In this document: in pieces, positions 1 through 11,756 of the stretch
How the letters are laid out: each line of letters starts with the position of its first letter
How positions within the stretch are numbered: the stretch's first letter is position 1
NCBI GenBank assembly: GCA_002211745.1
Contig: CP022114.1
Span: 2,326,645 to 2,390,644, forward strand
DNA length: 64,000 bases
DNA from: Kluyvera genomosp. 3
GTDB taxonomy: Bacteria; Pseudomonadota; Gammaproteobacteria; Enterobacterales; Enterobacteriaceae
Direction of reading: 5' to 3'
Made by a program: the position numbers and the translations under genes
The notes under the pieces: model-generated
What the model saw: only the letters and a program-made list of their open reading frames with translations
Told to the model about the DNA's origin: nothing
Databases searched by the model: none

Positions 1-68
1 GAGTGGGCAGCAGTATCGCCGTAATTTTTTTGCAGCATTCCGACTATAAAAAGGACGCTTTGCCAGGC

Positions 69-1722
<1,654 letters not shown>

Positions 1723-1732
1723 CCGAGCCCGG

Positions 1733-1766
1733 ACCCGGCCGAGTCATGCGACGCCGGGTTTTCTTT
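1733..1766 (+). terminator. Rho-independent terminator after opgD
   Basis: Inverted repeat ACCCGGC (1733-1739) and GCCGGGT (1753-1759) followed by TTTCTTTT, starting 11 bases after the opgD stop codon. Confidence 0.75.
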
Positions 1767-1784
1767 TAGACTGAGAACCTACAC

Positions 1785-2335
1785 ATGACCTGTGTTGAAA
1801 CGATCGTCGCTTCCGACGTCATCACCCTTGAAGCCGTTAATGAGTCGCACGTAGCCGAGCTGCATCAGATGGTGCTGCGCAATCGCGACTGGCTACAGCA
1901 AACGCTCAACTGGCCGCAGTTTGTCAAAAGCGAACAGGACACCCGCCAGAATGTGCAGGGCAATATGATGCTGCACCAGCGCGGCATTGCCAAAATGTTC
2001 CTGATTTTTGTTGAGGGGAAAATGTCGGGCGTGCTTTCCTTTAACCAGATTGAACCGTCCAACAAGACCGGTTATATCGGCTACTGGCTGGACGAGGCCG
2101 CGCAGGGAAGGGCATTTTATCCGCCTCGCTGCAGGCGTTTATGCGCTATTACGCTGAACGCGGAGAAATTCGCCGCTTTGTGATTAAGTGCCGGGTGGAC
2201 AATCCGCGCAGTAATCAGGTGGCGCAACGTAACGGTTTTCAACTGGAAGGTTGCTTGCGCCAGGCAGAGTTTCTGAATGGCGTGTTCTATGACCAGAATA
2301 TTTACGCGCGAATTATCGACAATACCCGGTCATAG
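1785..2335 (+). CDS. rimL: Ribosomal protein L7/L12 serine N-acetyltransferase
   Basis: RimL acetylates the N-terminal serine of ribosomal protein L12 to give L7. It is a GNAT-family enzyme; the blocks LNWPQFVKSE, QGNMMLHQRG, GYIGYWLDE and RRFVIKCRVDNPRSNQVA match the E. coli protein closely. One base (g) is missing near 2107, where DEAAQG should continue into GKGILSASLQAF. Repaired length is about 183 residues. In E. coli ydcH lies between opgD and rimL, but here only 62 bases separate them and ydcH is absent. The 3' end overlaps the end of convergent ydcK by six bases. Confidence 0.93.
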
Positions 2336-3309
2336 GGCACCAAATAGCGGGGTGCGCGTAATTCGCTGTGCGCCGGTAATGGCTTTGCGCCCGCGCAGAT
2401 GAATGGCTTCGCCAGGCAGCGCTTCGACCACCACGTTGTCGGTGATATCAATGTGATACTCGATCAGCACATCGCCTTCGATACGCGCATCGCCCTGAAT
2501 CAGCACGTGATCGTCGAGCAAAATGGGCCCGCCGCGGAGCCGGGCGTTGCCGCCAACCAGGACGTGGTGTTTCAGCACGCAGTTACCTTCAATCACGGCG
2601 TTCTCCGCGACCTGAGAGCTGTAGCGTAGGGTGGGGATATCGTCTTCGCCATGCCCGGCAATGATACGCGCGTGGCCGTAAACTCTGGCACAGTCGCAGA
2701 CCCAAATGTTGTTTTCCTCATTACCTTCAAGGCGAGCGCTGTCGTAAATCTCCGCTCGATGTTCCACAAAGGCATGGTTTAGCCTGGCGTCACCGTAAAT
2801 TTGTGCCTGATGTACGACCCGGCAATCGCGTAACCGGACGCGGTCGTAGATTTGCAGCAGACGTTCGTTGTCGGCGGTCAGGCCTTTTGCCCCGACAATC
2901 TGGCAGCCCTCGCCGATATGGGCATCGCCAAACAGGTGGCAGTAACCGTGTACGCGCGCTTTATCGACCGTGACATTGCCGCTCAACCGCGCCCCCTGGC
3001 CGATCCGGCTGGCCAGCACGCGGGCGTTGCCGCTGATAATCGCCTGATGACTCACTTCGCAGGAGTCTATCAGCCGTGCGTTTTCCTCTATCTTTGCCCC
3101 GGCGTAAACGAGGCTGTTTTCATCGTAAATCCAGCAGTTGCCGTCGTGACTCAGTGCGTTTTCATCATCAACCCAGCCGCCAGAGTGCCGGCTGTCACGT
3201 CGGCAAAATCCCGCAGGGCAATGATTTGCCGCATCACGATGCTTTCCCGCGCGCCGGGTTCGCCAATCTGAACGCTGCGTGAAGCGTCGCTAAGACGGTA
3301 TTTTTTCAT
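2330..3309 (-). CDS. ydcK: YdcK, left-handed beta-helix (hexapeptide) protein of unknown role
   Basis: Most of the protein (about residues 60-325) consists of short repeats such as ISGNARV, IYGDARL and VYGHARI, the pattern of a left-handed parallel beta-helix found in hexapeptide acyltransferases and carbonic anhydrases. No substrate is known. It starts MKKYRLSDAS at 3309. One G is missing near 3184; repair restores GGWVDDENALSHDGNCW before SHQAIISGNARV. Position between rimL and tehA is the same as in E. coli, convergent with rimL. Confidence 0.9.
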
Positions 3310-3462
3310 GATAACCTCAGCTAAGTAGATACACTAAATGTAGCAAATCCTCTGCCGCAGCAGTGCGAACGGCTGACGTTTTCTGGACCGACTTTTGGCG
3401 CTAGCGCCGGCCAAAAGAATCATTTAAAATGCAACTTAAATAGATTTGATTAAATAAACAAA

Positions 3463-4466
3463 ATGCATAATGAAACCGATGGGCAGCGGGTATTGAATTT
3501 ACCAGCGGGCTATTTTGGGATGGTGCTGGCACTATTGGTATGGGTTTCGCCTGGCGTTACGCCAGCACTATCTGGCCGCTGAGCCCGGCGATTGGCGAAG
3601 GGCTGGTGATACTGGCGATTGTGATGTGGGCGCTGTTGACGCTGGCCTTTATCACCCGAGCGATACGTTTTCCCTACAGCGTCTGGCTGGAGATGCGCCA
3701 CCCCATCGCCAGCAGTTTTGTGAGTTTGTTTCCGGCGACCACCATGCTGGTCGCCATCGGCGTCACACCGTGGATGAGACCGCTGGCGCTGGCGCTGTTT
3801 ATTATCGGCGTGGTGCTGCAATTGAGCTACGCCGCCTGGCAAACGGCGGGGCTGTGGCGCGGCGAGCATCCGGCAGATGCCACCACGCCTGGATTGTATC
3901 TGCCGACCGTCGCCAACAATTTTATCAGCGCCATGGCCTGCGGAGCGTTGGGGTTTAACGATGCCGGACTGGTCTTTCTGGGCGCTGGCGTCATTTCATG
4001 GATAACGCTGGAGCCCGCTATTGTGCAACGCCTGCGCAGCGGCGGCGCGTTGTCCGTGCCGTTACGGACCTCACTCGGTATTCAACTGGCACCGGCGCTG
4101 GTCGCCTGTAACGCGTGGTTGAGCATTAACGGCGGACACGCCGATGTGTTCGCGAAAATGCTGTTCGGCTACGGGCTATTACAGTTGCTGTTTATGTTAC
4201 GCCTGATGCCCTGGTATCTGCGTCAGGCGTTTAATGCCTCGTTCTGGAGCTTCTCGTTCGGTATTTCCGCGCTGGCTTCTACCGGCCTGCATCTGGGACA
4301 TGCCAGCGGAACCGGCTTCTTCCATAATCTGGCGCTGCCGCTCTTTATTTTCACGAATATCGTGATCGGCCTGCTGCTGGTAAAAACGCTGCTGTTGCTG
4401 CTTCAGGGTAAACTTTTGACGCGTGTTGCACCGTCGACACTGATGAAACCGAAGGATGAACAATGA
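3463..4466 (+). CDS. tehA: Tellurite-resistance/dicarboxylate transporter-family channel TehA
   Basis: TehA belongs to the SLAC1/TDT family of ten-helix anion channels of the inner membrane; overexpression with TehB gives tellurite resistance. The sequence shows [39 protein letters not shown] and [18 protein letters not shown], all typical of the enterobacterial protein. One G is missing near 3529; repair joins GMVLG to [12 protein letters not shown]. Repaired length is about 334 residues. The stop overlaps the tehB start (ATGA), suggesting translational coupling. Confidence 0.94.
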
Positions 4467-5059
4467 CCATTCGTGATGAAAATTACTTTACCGACAAATA
4501 CGGCCTGACCCGAACCCATTCAGAAGTGGTGTATGCCGCGACTATTGTTAAGCCGGGGAAAACTCTCGATCTGGGGTGCGGTAACGGGCGCAATAGCCTT
4601 TATCTGGCGGCGAACGGCTACGACGTAACGGCGTGGGATAAAAACCCCATGAGTATTCAGAACCTGCAGTCGATTCGTGAAGCGGAAGGGCTGGAAAATC
4701 TGCAGGTGGCGGTTCACGATCTCAATACGCTTAGCTTTGACGGTGAGTACGATTTTATTCTCTCTACCGTAGTGATGATGTTCCTTGAAGCGAATACCAT
4801 TCCGCGTCTTATCGACAACATGCAGCGTTGCACCAAACCGGGCGGCTACAATCTGATTGTCGCGGCGATGGACACCGATGATTTCCCCTGTACGGTTGGC
4901 TTCCCGTTTGCCTTTAAAACGGGTGGGCTGAAAAACTATTATAAAGGTTGGGATTTGCTGAAATATAACGAAGACGTCGGCGAACTGCATCGTACTGATG
5001 AAAAGGGCAATCGTATTAAATTACGCTTCGCGACGATGCTGGCGCGCAGGGAATCATAA
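4463..5059 (+). CDS. tehB: SAM-dependent tellurite methyltransferase TehB
   Basis: TehB is a cytoplasmic class I methyltransferase that methylates selenium and tellurium oxyanions. The uninterrupted 198-residue frame carries the SAM-binding motif [18 protein letters not shown] at about residues 36-53, and the conserved TVVMMFLEA and [18 protein letters not shown] blocks. It overlaps tehA by four bases. It is one of the few larger genes in the first half of the window with no indel. Confidence 0.96.
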   Translation: MTIRDENYFTDKYGLTRTHSEVVYAATIVKPGKTLDLGCGNGRNSLYLAANGYDVTAWDKNPMSIQNLQSIREAEGLENLQVAVHDLNTLSFDGEYDFILSTVVMMFLEANTIPRLIDNMQRCTKPGGYNLIVAAMDTDDFPCTVGFPFAFKTGGLKNYYKGWDLLKYNEDVGELHRTDEKGNRIKLRFATMLARRES

Positions 5060-5205
5060 TTGTTATTTATATAACGGGCGAAAGCTCGTTATATAATGAA
5101 TCATTTTTATAAATAATGAGAGCCGCCTCCATTTTTGTCGCGACAAACTCCTGATGCATTTGCTATAACTTACGGGCATCTGTGCATTTATCAGGGATTA
5201 TTCTC

Positions 5206-5874
5206 ATGCGTACTCAAGCGTTTTTCAAAGCGGCGGCCCTTGTGGGCGTTTTGGCATTAGCAGGTTGTGCATCGAAGACCACCACTCCTGAGCAGTATTC
5301 CGGCTTTTTAAAAGACTATTCCGGCCTGAAAGAAACCACAACGGCTTCGGGGAAAACGGAACTGCGTTGGATTTCTCCGGACTATAAATCGGCAAATTAT
5401 GCCAACGTGGTTTATAACCCGGTAACCTACTATCCGGTACCGAAGCCGACCACTCAGGTTGGGCAGAAAGCGCTGACTGATATTTTGAACTACACCAACA
5501 CCGAGCTGAAAAAAGCCATCAGCGAGCGTAAACCACTGGTGACCAAGGCGGGCCCGCATAGCCTGATCTTCCGCGGTGCGATTACTGCCGTTGACTCCAG
5601 CAAAGAAGGGTTGCAGTTCTACGAAGTGATTCCAATTGCGATGGTTGTTGCCGGCACTGAAGCCGCGACGGGCCACCGTACCATGAACACCAACCTGTAC
5701 TTTGAGGCAGAACTGGTCGACGCCGCCACCAATAAGCCGGTGATCAAAGTGGTGCGTAAAGGGGAAGGCAAAGATCTGTCTAACTCTAACGCCCAGCTGA
5801 CGCTGGATACATTGAAACAGGTTATTGATGATATGGCCATCGATGCGGTGAAATTCGACCCGTCGCAGAAATAA
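5206..5874 (+). CDS. ydcL: DUF3313 lipoprotein YdcL
   Basis: Intact 222-residue predicted lipoprotein. The N-terminus MRTQAFFKAAALVGVLALAG-C has a lipobox (LAGC) at about residues 20-23; the residue after the Cys is Ala, fitting outer-membrane sorting. Family blocks YYPVPKP, TQVGQKAL, LIFRGAITAVD and EGKDLSNS match E. coli YdcL; function is unknown. I chose ATG 5206 rather than upstream in-frame ATGs because only this start gives a proper lipoprotein signal. A symmetrical terminator follows. Confidence 0.93.
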   Translation: MRTQAFFKAAALVGVLALAGCASKTTTPEQYSGFLKDYSGLKETTTASGKTELRWISPDYKSANYANVVYNPVTYYPVPKPTTQVGQKALTDILNYTNTELKKAISERKPLVTKAGPHSLIFRGAITAVDSSKEGLQFYEVIPIAMVVAGTEAATGHRTMNTNLYFEAELVDAATNKPVIKVVRKGEGKDLSNSNAQLTLDTLKQVIDDMAIDAVKFDPSQK

Positions 5875-5895
5875 GTTCATATTAATTCCACAATT

Positions 5896-5919
5896 AATAA
5901 GGGGCGAGTGCCCCTTATT
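5896..5919. terminator. Bidirectional terminator between ydcL and the DipZ-like gene
   Basis: AATAAGGGGC (5896-5905), loop GAGT, GCCCCTTATT (5910-5919), with T/A-rich flanks on both sides. It lies between convergent genes and can serve both. Confidence 0.8.
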
Positions 5920-5923
5920 TTAA

Positions 5924-7092
5924 TCAGGTACGCGCTTCTTTTAATAACTGCGCAATGGCCTGTTCCTGTTCGCTGTAATTCCCTTCACCAAAGAACGTAT
6001 AGCGAAGCTGACCGCGCGCATCAAAAAGGTAGTGGGCCGGCCAGTACTGATTGCCAAAAGCGCGCCATATTTGATAATTATTGTCCGTGACCACCGGGTA
6101 GCTCAGCCGCCATTTTTTCACTGCGGCCGTTACCGCGGCCAAATTCTTCTCGTGCGGATATTCCGGCGTGTGTACGCCAATCACCTCCAGCCCTGTGGAC
6201 GATATTTTTCTGCCCATTCGCGGACATGCGGCAAGGTGTGCTGGCAGTTAATGCAGTCAAAAGTCCAGAAATCGACCAGCACGACTTTGCCTTTTAGCGT
6301 CTCGCGACTGAGTGGCACACTGTTGATCCACCCGGTCCCGCCAGTGAGCGGCGGCAGGGCGCTGTCGGCAACGGGCTGCAGTTTAACGGGCGTGGCGGGA
6401 ACCCACGAAACCAGATGCTGTTCCAACTGCTGGGAGAGCGTATTGGCCCCCTGAAGTACGCTGGTGACGCCCGAAGCAATGAGTATCACCGAGGCCAGCA
6501 TAGCGACGCCGCCCAGCCGTTTCAGATGCTCAACCACGGCGGTTCTTGCGCGCAGCCAGCGCATCACCCGCTGGCCGCCCAGCCACAGTAGCGCCAGCAT
6601 AACGGCGCAGCCGCTGCCATAGGCGGCCAGTAAAACACCGCTGGATACGGTGTTTCCCTGAACCACTTCCAGACTGAGAATGGCCCCAGCACCGGGCCGC
6701 GCAGGGTGCCCAGAGCAGGCCGATGGCAATCCCGGCCAGCAGCGCCGACAGCACTCCTTGACGACGTAGGCTGCGGTCGTTGACCTGATTACCGAGACGG
6801 ACTGCCGGCGACGCCAGCCGCTGCGCTATCTGCGGTGAGATCAGCGACAGCGCCACCACAGTGAGAAACGCCAGCGCCAGCCAGCGGCCCACCACCGAAA
6901 TCTGGGTGACCCACGCGCTGGCCACGGTCACCAGCAGCGACAGCGCGGTAAACATCAGCACCATACCGCCGAGCAGCGCCGCCAGATGGCGTTTTTGCCC
7001 CTTCATGCTGGCGAACAAAAACGGGATGACCGGCAACGTGCAGGGGCTTAGTAGCGTGAGCATGCCCCCAGAAACGCAATGATAATGGTCAT
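5924..7092 (-). CDS. DipZ-like CcdA membrane domain fused to a TlpA-type thioredoxin domain
   Basis: Predicted inner-membrane reductant conduit with a periplasmic thiol-reducing domain. After repair, the first about 230 residues form a CcdA/DsbD-type multi-helix domain with Cys motifs LLSPCTLPVIPFLF and WAPCAGPVLGAIL, and the last about 150 residues form a TlpA/AhpC-like domain with CINC in DFWTFDCINCQHTLP and GLEVIGVHTPEY. This arrangement matches the DipZ family, without the extra C-terminal module of mycobacterial DipZ. Four bases are missing, near 7057, 6715, 6702 and 6193, all in G runs. Its ATG shares one base with the stop of the upstream small peptide gene, and it ends the minus-strand cluster that starts at 10463. 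Confidence 0.85.
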
Positions 7093-7259
7093 CAGGCACC
7101 TCCCAGCACGCGGCGTGGGCGATCGGCCGTCTGCGCGACGGTGACGGACGGTATAGCGAGAAGGGCGGCGCGCAGCGCCTGATTGTCTGCGGCGACGCAG
7201 GCTGCCGTTTGCAGCGTCGCCGCTACGGCCCCAAGGAAAAACTGACGGACTCTGGTCAT
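7092..7259 (-). CDS. Small predicted exported peptide, 55 aa, coupled to the DipZ-like gene
   Basis: A 55-residue frame starting MTRVRQFFLGAVAATLQTAA with an apparent signal peptide (positively charged start, hydrophobic core, ACVAA cleavage-like site near residue 25) and a short mature tail ending RPRRVLGGA. An AGGTG ribosome-binding site lies just upstream. Its stop overlaps the next start (TGATG), so it is probably translated as part of the operon. I do not recognise it. It may be a small periplasmic partner of the CcdA/thioredoxin protein, or a leader whose translation sets expression of that gene. Confidence 0.6.
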   Translation of the reverse strand: MTRVRQFFLGAVAATLQTAACVAADNQALRAALLAIPSVTVAQTADRPRRVLGGA

Positions 7260-7359
7260 AAAGCACCTCATGTTGATATCAGCCTGCCTTGCAGGCGGTG
7301 AGGAGATTTAATCGCGCCGCTGTATAGGGTGTATGTCGTCAAAGGGCCGTTTTGTCAGG

Positions 7360-8696
7360 CTATTTATCCGTGCCTGCTCTGGATACATCAGGATACAAAG
7401 GCAGCCAGAGCCTGGCTTCCAGCCCGCCCTGTGGGCGATTGCTCAGCGTTAAGCGGCCCTGTAAGCGGGCGGCTAGCTGGGAGGCGATTGCCAGCCCCAA
7501 TCCGGTGCCGCCGGTATGGCGATTACGCGAGGTTTCCAGCCGATAAAAAGGCTGAAGCACGGCGTCCAGTTCCGCCGCCGGGATCCCCGGGCCGCTATCC
7601 AGCACGTCAATGGTCAGCCAGCGCTCATCAACGGGGGTGATACGTAAGAACGCGTCGTTACCGCCATACTTCAGCGCATTGTCGACCAGATTGGTGACAA
7701 CCCGTCGCAGAGCCTGGGATAGGTCGTGAGTGGAGGCAGGCTTGCCAGCGGCTCGAAAGTGACCGGATGGCCGGTGTCTACGTAATCGCAGGCGAGGGTG
7801 TCGAGAAAGGCGTTGAGATCGAGACGCAGGCTCGCTTCCTGAACGTTTTCACTGCTGCGGGCGTAGGCGATACCTTCGCGTACCAGACGGGTCATTGCAT
7901 CGAGATCCTGCATCATCTTTTCTTGCAGTGCCGGATCCTGCGCCATTTCCACCCGCAGCTTCATACGCGTAATCGGCGTTTGCAGATCGTGAGAAATGGC
8001 GGCGAGGATCTGCGTACGCTCCTGGAGGTAGTGCTGAACGCGCGCCTGCATCGCGTTAAAGGCGCGGGCCGTTTGCTGGACTTCCCGCGGACCGCCTTCT
8101 TCCATTGGCTGCGGCGAGGTGTCTGAAGGTTCTAATGATTCGACGGCGCGGGTAAAGCGGGAGAGCGGGCGCACAACCTGACGCACCGCCAGCCATGCGC
8201 AAATCAGCAGCAGCAGCGGTTGGACAACCAGCACAATCGGCAGCCAGCGCGCCAGAGCAGGAAGCTGCGGACGAATATCAATAGTTAACGGCTGACCGTC
8301 GCTTAAGCGCAGATGCGCCTGCAGGTGCTCCCGTGGCCCAGGGAGAGCGCTTATGGTTAGCGTATATTTTTCATCCAGTGCGTCATGCAACGTTCGTACA
8401 ATGCCTCGCGAGCGCCAGCTGTTGGGCGGCGGCCCCGATTCGCCTATGTTGGTCAGATACTGATAATTTCCGCGCGATAGTCTGGGTAACCAGGCGCTAC
8501 GCTCGCTGGCAGGCAGCCTGTCGAGAATCGCCACGCTGGTGGCGACGTCGTCGCTCAGGTTGTTGAGCATCACGCTACGGGCGCTGCTCATCCGTTCATA
8601 GAGCAGCACCGCCAGCGTCAGGCTGTTGGCCAGCAGTAGCCCGCCCAGCACAATCAGTACTAACCGGTATAGCAGCGTTTTTGGCCACAGCCTCAT
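7360..8696 (-). CDS. Sensor histidine kinase (EnvZ/BasS type)
   Basis: Membrane histidine kinase of about 445 residues: TM1 at residues about 10-32, periplasmic loop with SRGNYQYL, TM2 near residues 150-172, HAMP linker, H-box AAISHDLQTPITRMKLR, N-box LVTNLVDNALKYGG, and G boxes DSGPGI and GGTGLGLAIA. One C is missing near 7722; repair joins LTTYPQALR to the rest of the ATPase domain. Its ATG overlaps the response regulator stop (ATGA). The stimulus is unknown; context with a thiol-redox protein suggests an envelope stress. Confidence 0.9.
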
Positions 8697-9428
8697 TCAT
8701 GCAGTTCCCGCAGGGTGACCGGCATGGCCAGTACATAGCCTTCACTACGCACGGTCTTGATATAGGCCGGTTCGCGCGCGTCGTCGTTCAACCGTTGGCG
8801 CAGGCGGCTGACCAGCAGGTCTATTGACCGCTCAAACAGCTCGGCATCGCGGCCCTGGGTCAGGCTAAGCAACTGGTCGCGGTTAAGCACGCGCTGGGGA
8901 TGGTCGAGAAACACGCGCAGCAGGCGATACTCCGCGCCGCTGAGCGCCACTACCAGCCCTCGTCGTCCTGCAGATGACGGGCGGCGGTATCCAGTTGCCA
9001 GCGGCCAAAGGCAATCAGCCGTCCGGCCTCGGTAATTTGCAAATTCGGCGGCAGGGCGCGGTAGCGGCGCAGAATGGCCTTAATGCGCGCCAGCAGTTCA
9101 CGGGCGACAAACGGCTTAACCAGATAGTCGTCGGCACCCATTTCCAGCCCCAGAATTCTGTCCGCATCGTCACCGCGTGCAGTCAGCATCAGTACGGGAA
9201 TATTCTGCCGGTCATTGCGCAACTGGCGGCACAGTGTCAGACCATCGTCGCCGGGCATCATGATGTCCAGTACCACCAGGTCCACCTGATGACTGGCAAG
9301 GTAGCTGCGCATAGCCTTGCCGTTGCTGGCCCCGTCGCCCGATAGCCTGATTTCAGCAGGTAGTCGACGACCAGCTCGCGAATGTCGTGGTCGTCATCTA
9401 CCACCAGGATATTATCGATGTGTTCCAT
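8693..9428 (-). CDS. OmpR/PhoB-type response regulator
   Basis: Receiver domain begins MEHIDNILVVDDDHDIRE with acidic residues DDD, the phosphoacceptor Asp in LVVLDIMMPGDDG, Thr in LMLTARG and Lys in DYLVKPF. The C-terminus is a winged helix with SGAEYRLLRVFLDHPQ and TVRSEGYVLAMPV. Two G deletions interrupt it, near 9337 (gggg-cc) and near 8950 (gagggg). The start ATG 9428 is about 35 bases from the end of the hydrolase gene and the stop overlaps the kinase start, so the pair is co-transcribed. Confidence 0.9.
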
Positions 9429-9462
9429 ATTGACTCCAGGTCAGGCCGGGGCAGCCGTGGGG

Positions 9463-10463
9463 TTACAATTTGTCGGCGTCGATGACGGCCTTGGTGAAGT
9501 TAGCCGGATCTTCCTGCGGTGGGTTATGCCCCACGTTTGGGCCGAAGGTACGGTGTTCATATTTGCCGGTAAAACGGGCGACGTAGGTTTTTGGATCCGG
9601 ATGCGGCGCGCCGTTGTTGCCCCCTTCAATGGTGATGGTCGGGACGGTAATGGAGGGCAGCGTGGCGAGCTTCTGCTCATATTTAGCATATTTCGCTTCA
9701 CCTTTCTCCAGCCCTAAACGCCAGCGGTAGTTACTGATAGTCACCGCCACATGATCCGGGTTGTCCAGCGATTTGGCGCTGGTATTGAAGGTGTCGTCGC
9801 TGAACTTCCAGCCCGGTGACGCCTGCTGCCAGATGAGCTTCGCAAAGTCGTGGGTGTTTTTGGCGTAGCCCGCCGCGCCGCGCGGGGTCGCGAAATAAAA
9901 CTGATACCACCACTGCTGTTCGCCTTGCGGCGGCAGCGGCTGCTCGCCAATTTTCTGGCTGCTAATCAGATAGCCGCTGACCGATACCAGCGATTTCACT
10001 CGATCCGGCCACAGCGCGGCGACGATATCCGCCGTGCGTGCGCCCCAGTCGAAACCGGCGAAATCGGCCTGTTTGATATGCAGCGCATCCATTAACGCGA
10101 CAGCGTCAGACGCCAGCGCGGACGGCTGGCCGTTACGCGGCGTGGCGGCGGACAAGAATCGGGTGGTGCCGTAACCGCGCAGGCTGGGCACAATGACGCG
10201 AAAGCCTTTACTGGCCAGTGCAGGCGCGACCTGAGCGTAGCTGTTGATATCGTACGGCCAGCCGTGCAGTAAGATGACCGGCTGGCCATCGCGCGGGCCA
10301 ATATCGACGTAGCCGATATTCAGATCGCCGGCGTTAATTTGGTGAACGGTTTTAAATTCGGCGGCGTAATCCGGCGCAGCCAGTGCCGGCAAGGCGGGCG
10401 CCAGCAGCACGCTGGCCAGCAACAGAGTTTTAAAGCGAAATACCGGGGCGCTGAAACGTTCAT
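9463..10463 (-). CDS. Exported alpha/beta hydrolase with epoxide-hydrolase/dehalogenase-type Asp nucleophile
   Basis: Signal peptide (LLLASVLLAPALPALAAPD, cleavage near residue 30) followed by an alpha/beta hydrolase core. The HGWP oxyanion motif, the nucleophile elbow GFDWGA (Asp instead of Ser), and the catalytic His in VGHNPPQEDP match soluble epoxide hydrolases and haloalkane dehalogenases. No substrate can be named. The start ATG 10463 sits seven bases after AGGAG; a C is missing near 10447 (MNVSAPPVFRFKTLLLA after repair). It is first in the cluster with the two-component system and DipZ-like gene. Confidence 0.85.
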
Positions 10464-10643
10464 AGATTTCTCCTGCACACATGAGGTTGTTGGCATCAAA
10501 TCAAAAACGATAGCGAACGAAGTATAGTGGGCTATCGCGACCTGATAATAAAAACAAGCGGAAGTGTCGCTGATGTGTGCGTAAGAAGGGATTTTGCCAG
10601 CGACTGTATCGGCGCAAACGCCAGATACAGTGTGATACAAAAG

Positions 10644-10662
10644 GGAGGCACGTAATGCCTCC
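10644..10662 (-). terminator. Terminator after the DMT exporter gene
   Basis: GGAGGC (10644-10649) and GCCTCC (10657-10662) form a stem. Read on the minus strand it is followed by CTTTTG, 17 bases past the end of the exporter gene. Confidence 0.6.
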
Positions 10663-10678
10663 GATTGGCGATGCCGCA

Positions 10679-11577
10679 TCAGGCGCGGCTGAGAAGCGGT
10701 AATCGCCAGATTTGTGGTTTGGCGAACATCACCAGGTTACCTAACAAAATCAGCACCAGCCCAACGATGGCATTAGCATGCCACTGATAGCCTTCATAAA
10801 TTGTAGACAGCGTCAGCGCCACCAGAGGGAACAGCAGTGTGCTGTAGGCCGCGTTGCTGGCGCCGATACGCCCCACCAGAGTGAAATAGACGCCAAAGGC
10901 AATCACTGAACCGAACAGCGCGAGGTAGAACAGCGCTCCCATATAGCTCACCGTCCACTGCGGCGTAAAATCATCGCCGCGCAGCAGCGCCACAATGCCG
11001 ATAACGATCGTGCCATAGAGCATCGCCCAGGCGTTAGTGGTCAATGTTTCCAGCCCCCGCCGCTGGTGGCGCAAGCTCAGCATATTGCCGAGCGAAAAGC
11101 CGTAGGTACCCAGCGCGCTGAGCAAAATGCCCGCCAGTAGCGTACTGCTCATACCCACTGCCTGCAGGTCGTGCCAGAAGAGCGTGATGATGCCTGCCAA
11201 TCCGAGCAGGGCGGCAAAGTAAAAGCGCTTCGGCGGCGTCTGGCGAAAGAAAATAAAACTATTGATGGCGTTAAACAGCACCGCCATGGAGAAAATCACC
11301 GACTCCAGCCCGGTATTGATCCATTTTGCGGCGGTATAAAAACAGAGAAAGTTGAAACCAAACACGCAGCAGCCCTGCACCATGCAGAAAAGGTGATCGC
11401 GCAACGCCAGCGGTCGCAGGCGGCGCAGACACAGCAAAATCGTCAGCATAGTGCCGCTGGCGATGGCGAAACGCCAGAAAATGGAGACGGCTTCAGGCAC
11501 CGGCCCTGCTGTAAAAAAATGGCAATCCAGGTGGTTCCCCAGATAACAACGACCAGCGTATAGAGCAGCGCGTTCAT
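10679..11577 (-). CDS. EamA/DMT-superfamily metabolite exporter
   Basis: About 299 residues after repair with ten predicted membrane segments in two EamA repeats: MNALLYTLVVVIWGTTWIA at the start, then PVPEAVSIFWRFAIASG, GLAGIITLFWHD and FGVYFTLVGRIGAS. EamA proteins export amino acids, nucleosides or other small metabolites; the substrate is not visible here. A G is missing near 11506 (cagcaggggccg). The true start is ATG 11577 and not the longer upstream frame, which is not membrane-like. It is divergent from an AraC-type regulator, the usual arrangement for a locally controlled exporter. Confidence 0.88.
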
Positions 11578-11756
11578 AGTTCCTCACAACGATAACAGCG
11601 GTAGAAGGCGCAGTGTGACGCGTGCTGGCGGTCAGGGCTTGCAAGGAGTTGCGGCACACTTGCAAATTCTTGCGGTTTTTTTTATCCGCTGGGGCAGAAA
11701 GGTAGCATCCCTGCGTGACAAGCCCTAGACTGGGTTTACCTATCATCGTGACTGAA

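Noticed and set aside
4520-4990. 156-codon antisense frame opposite tehB
   Set aside because: tehB is intact and conserved; the antisense frame has no recognisable features.
11171-11563. 130-codon plus-strand frame opposite the EamA gene
   Set aside because: Charged, low-complexity translation with no start site; the minus strand encodes a clear transporter.
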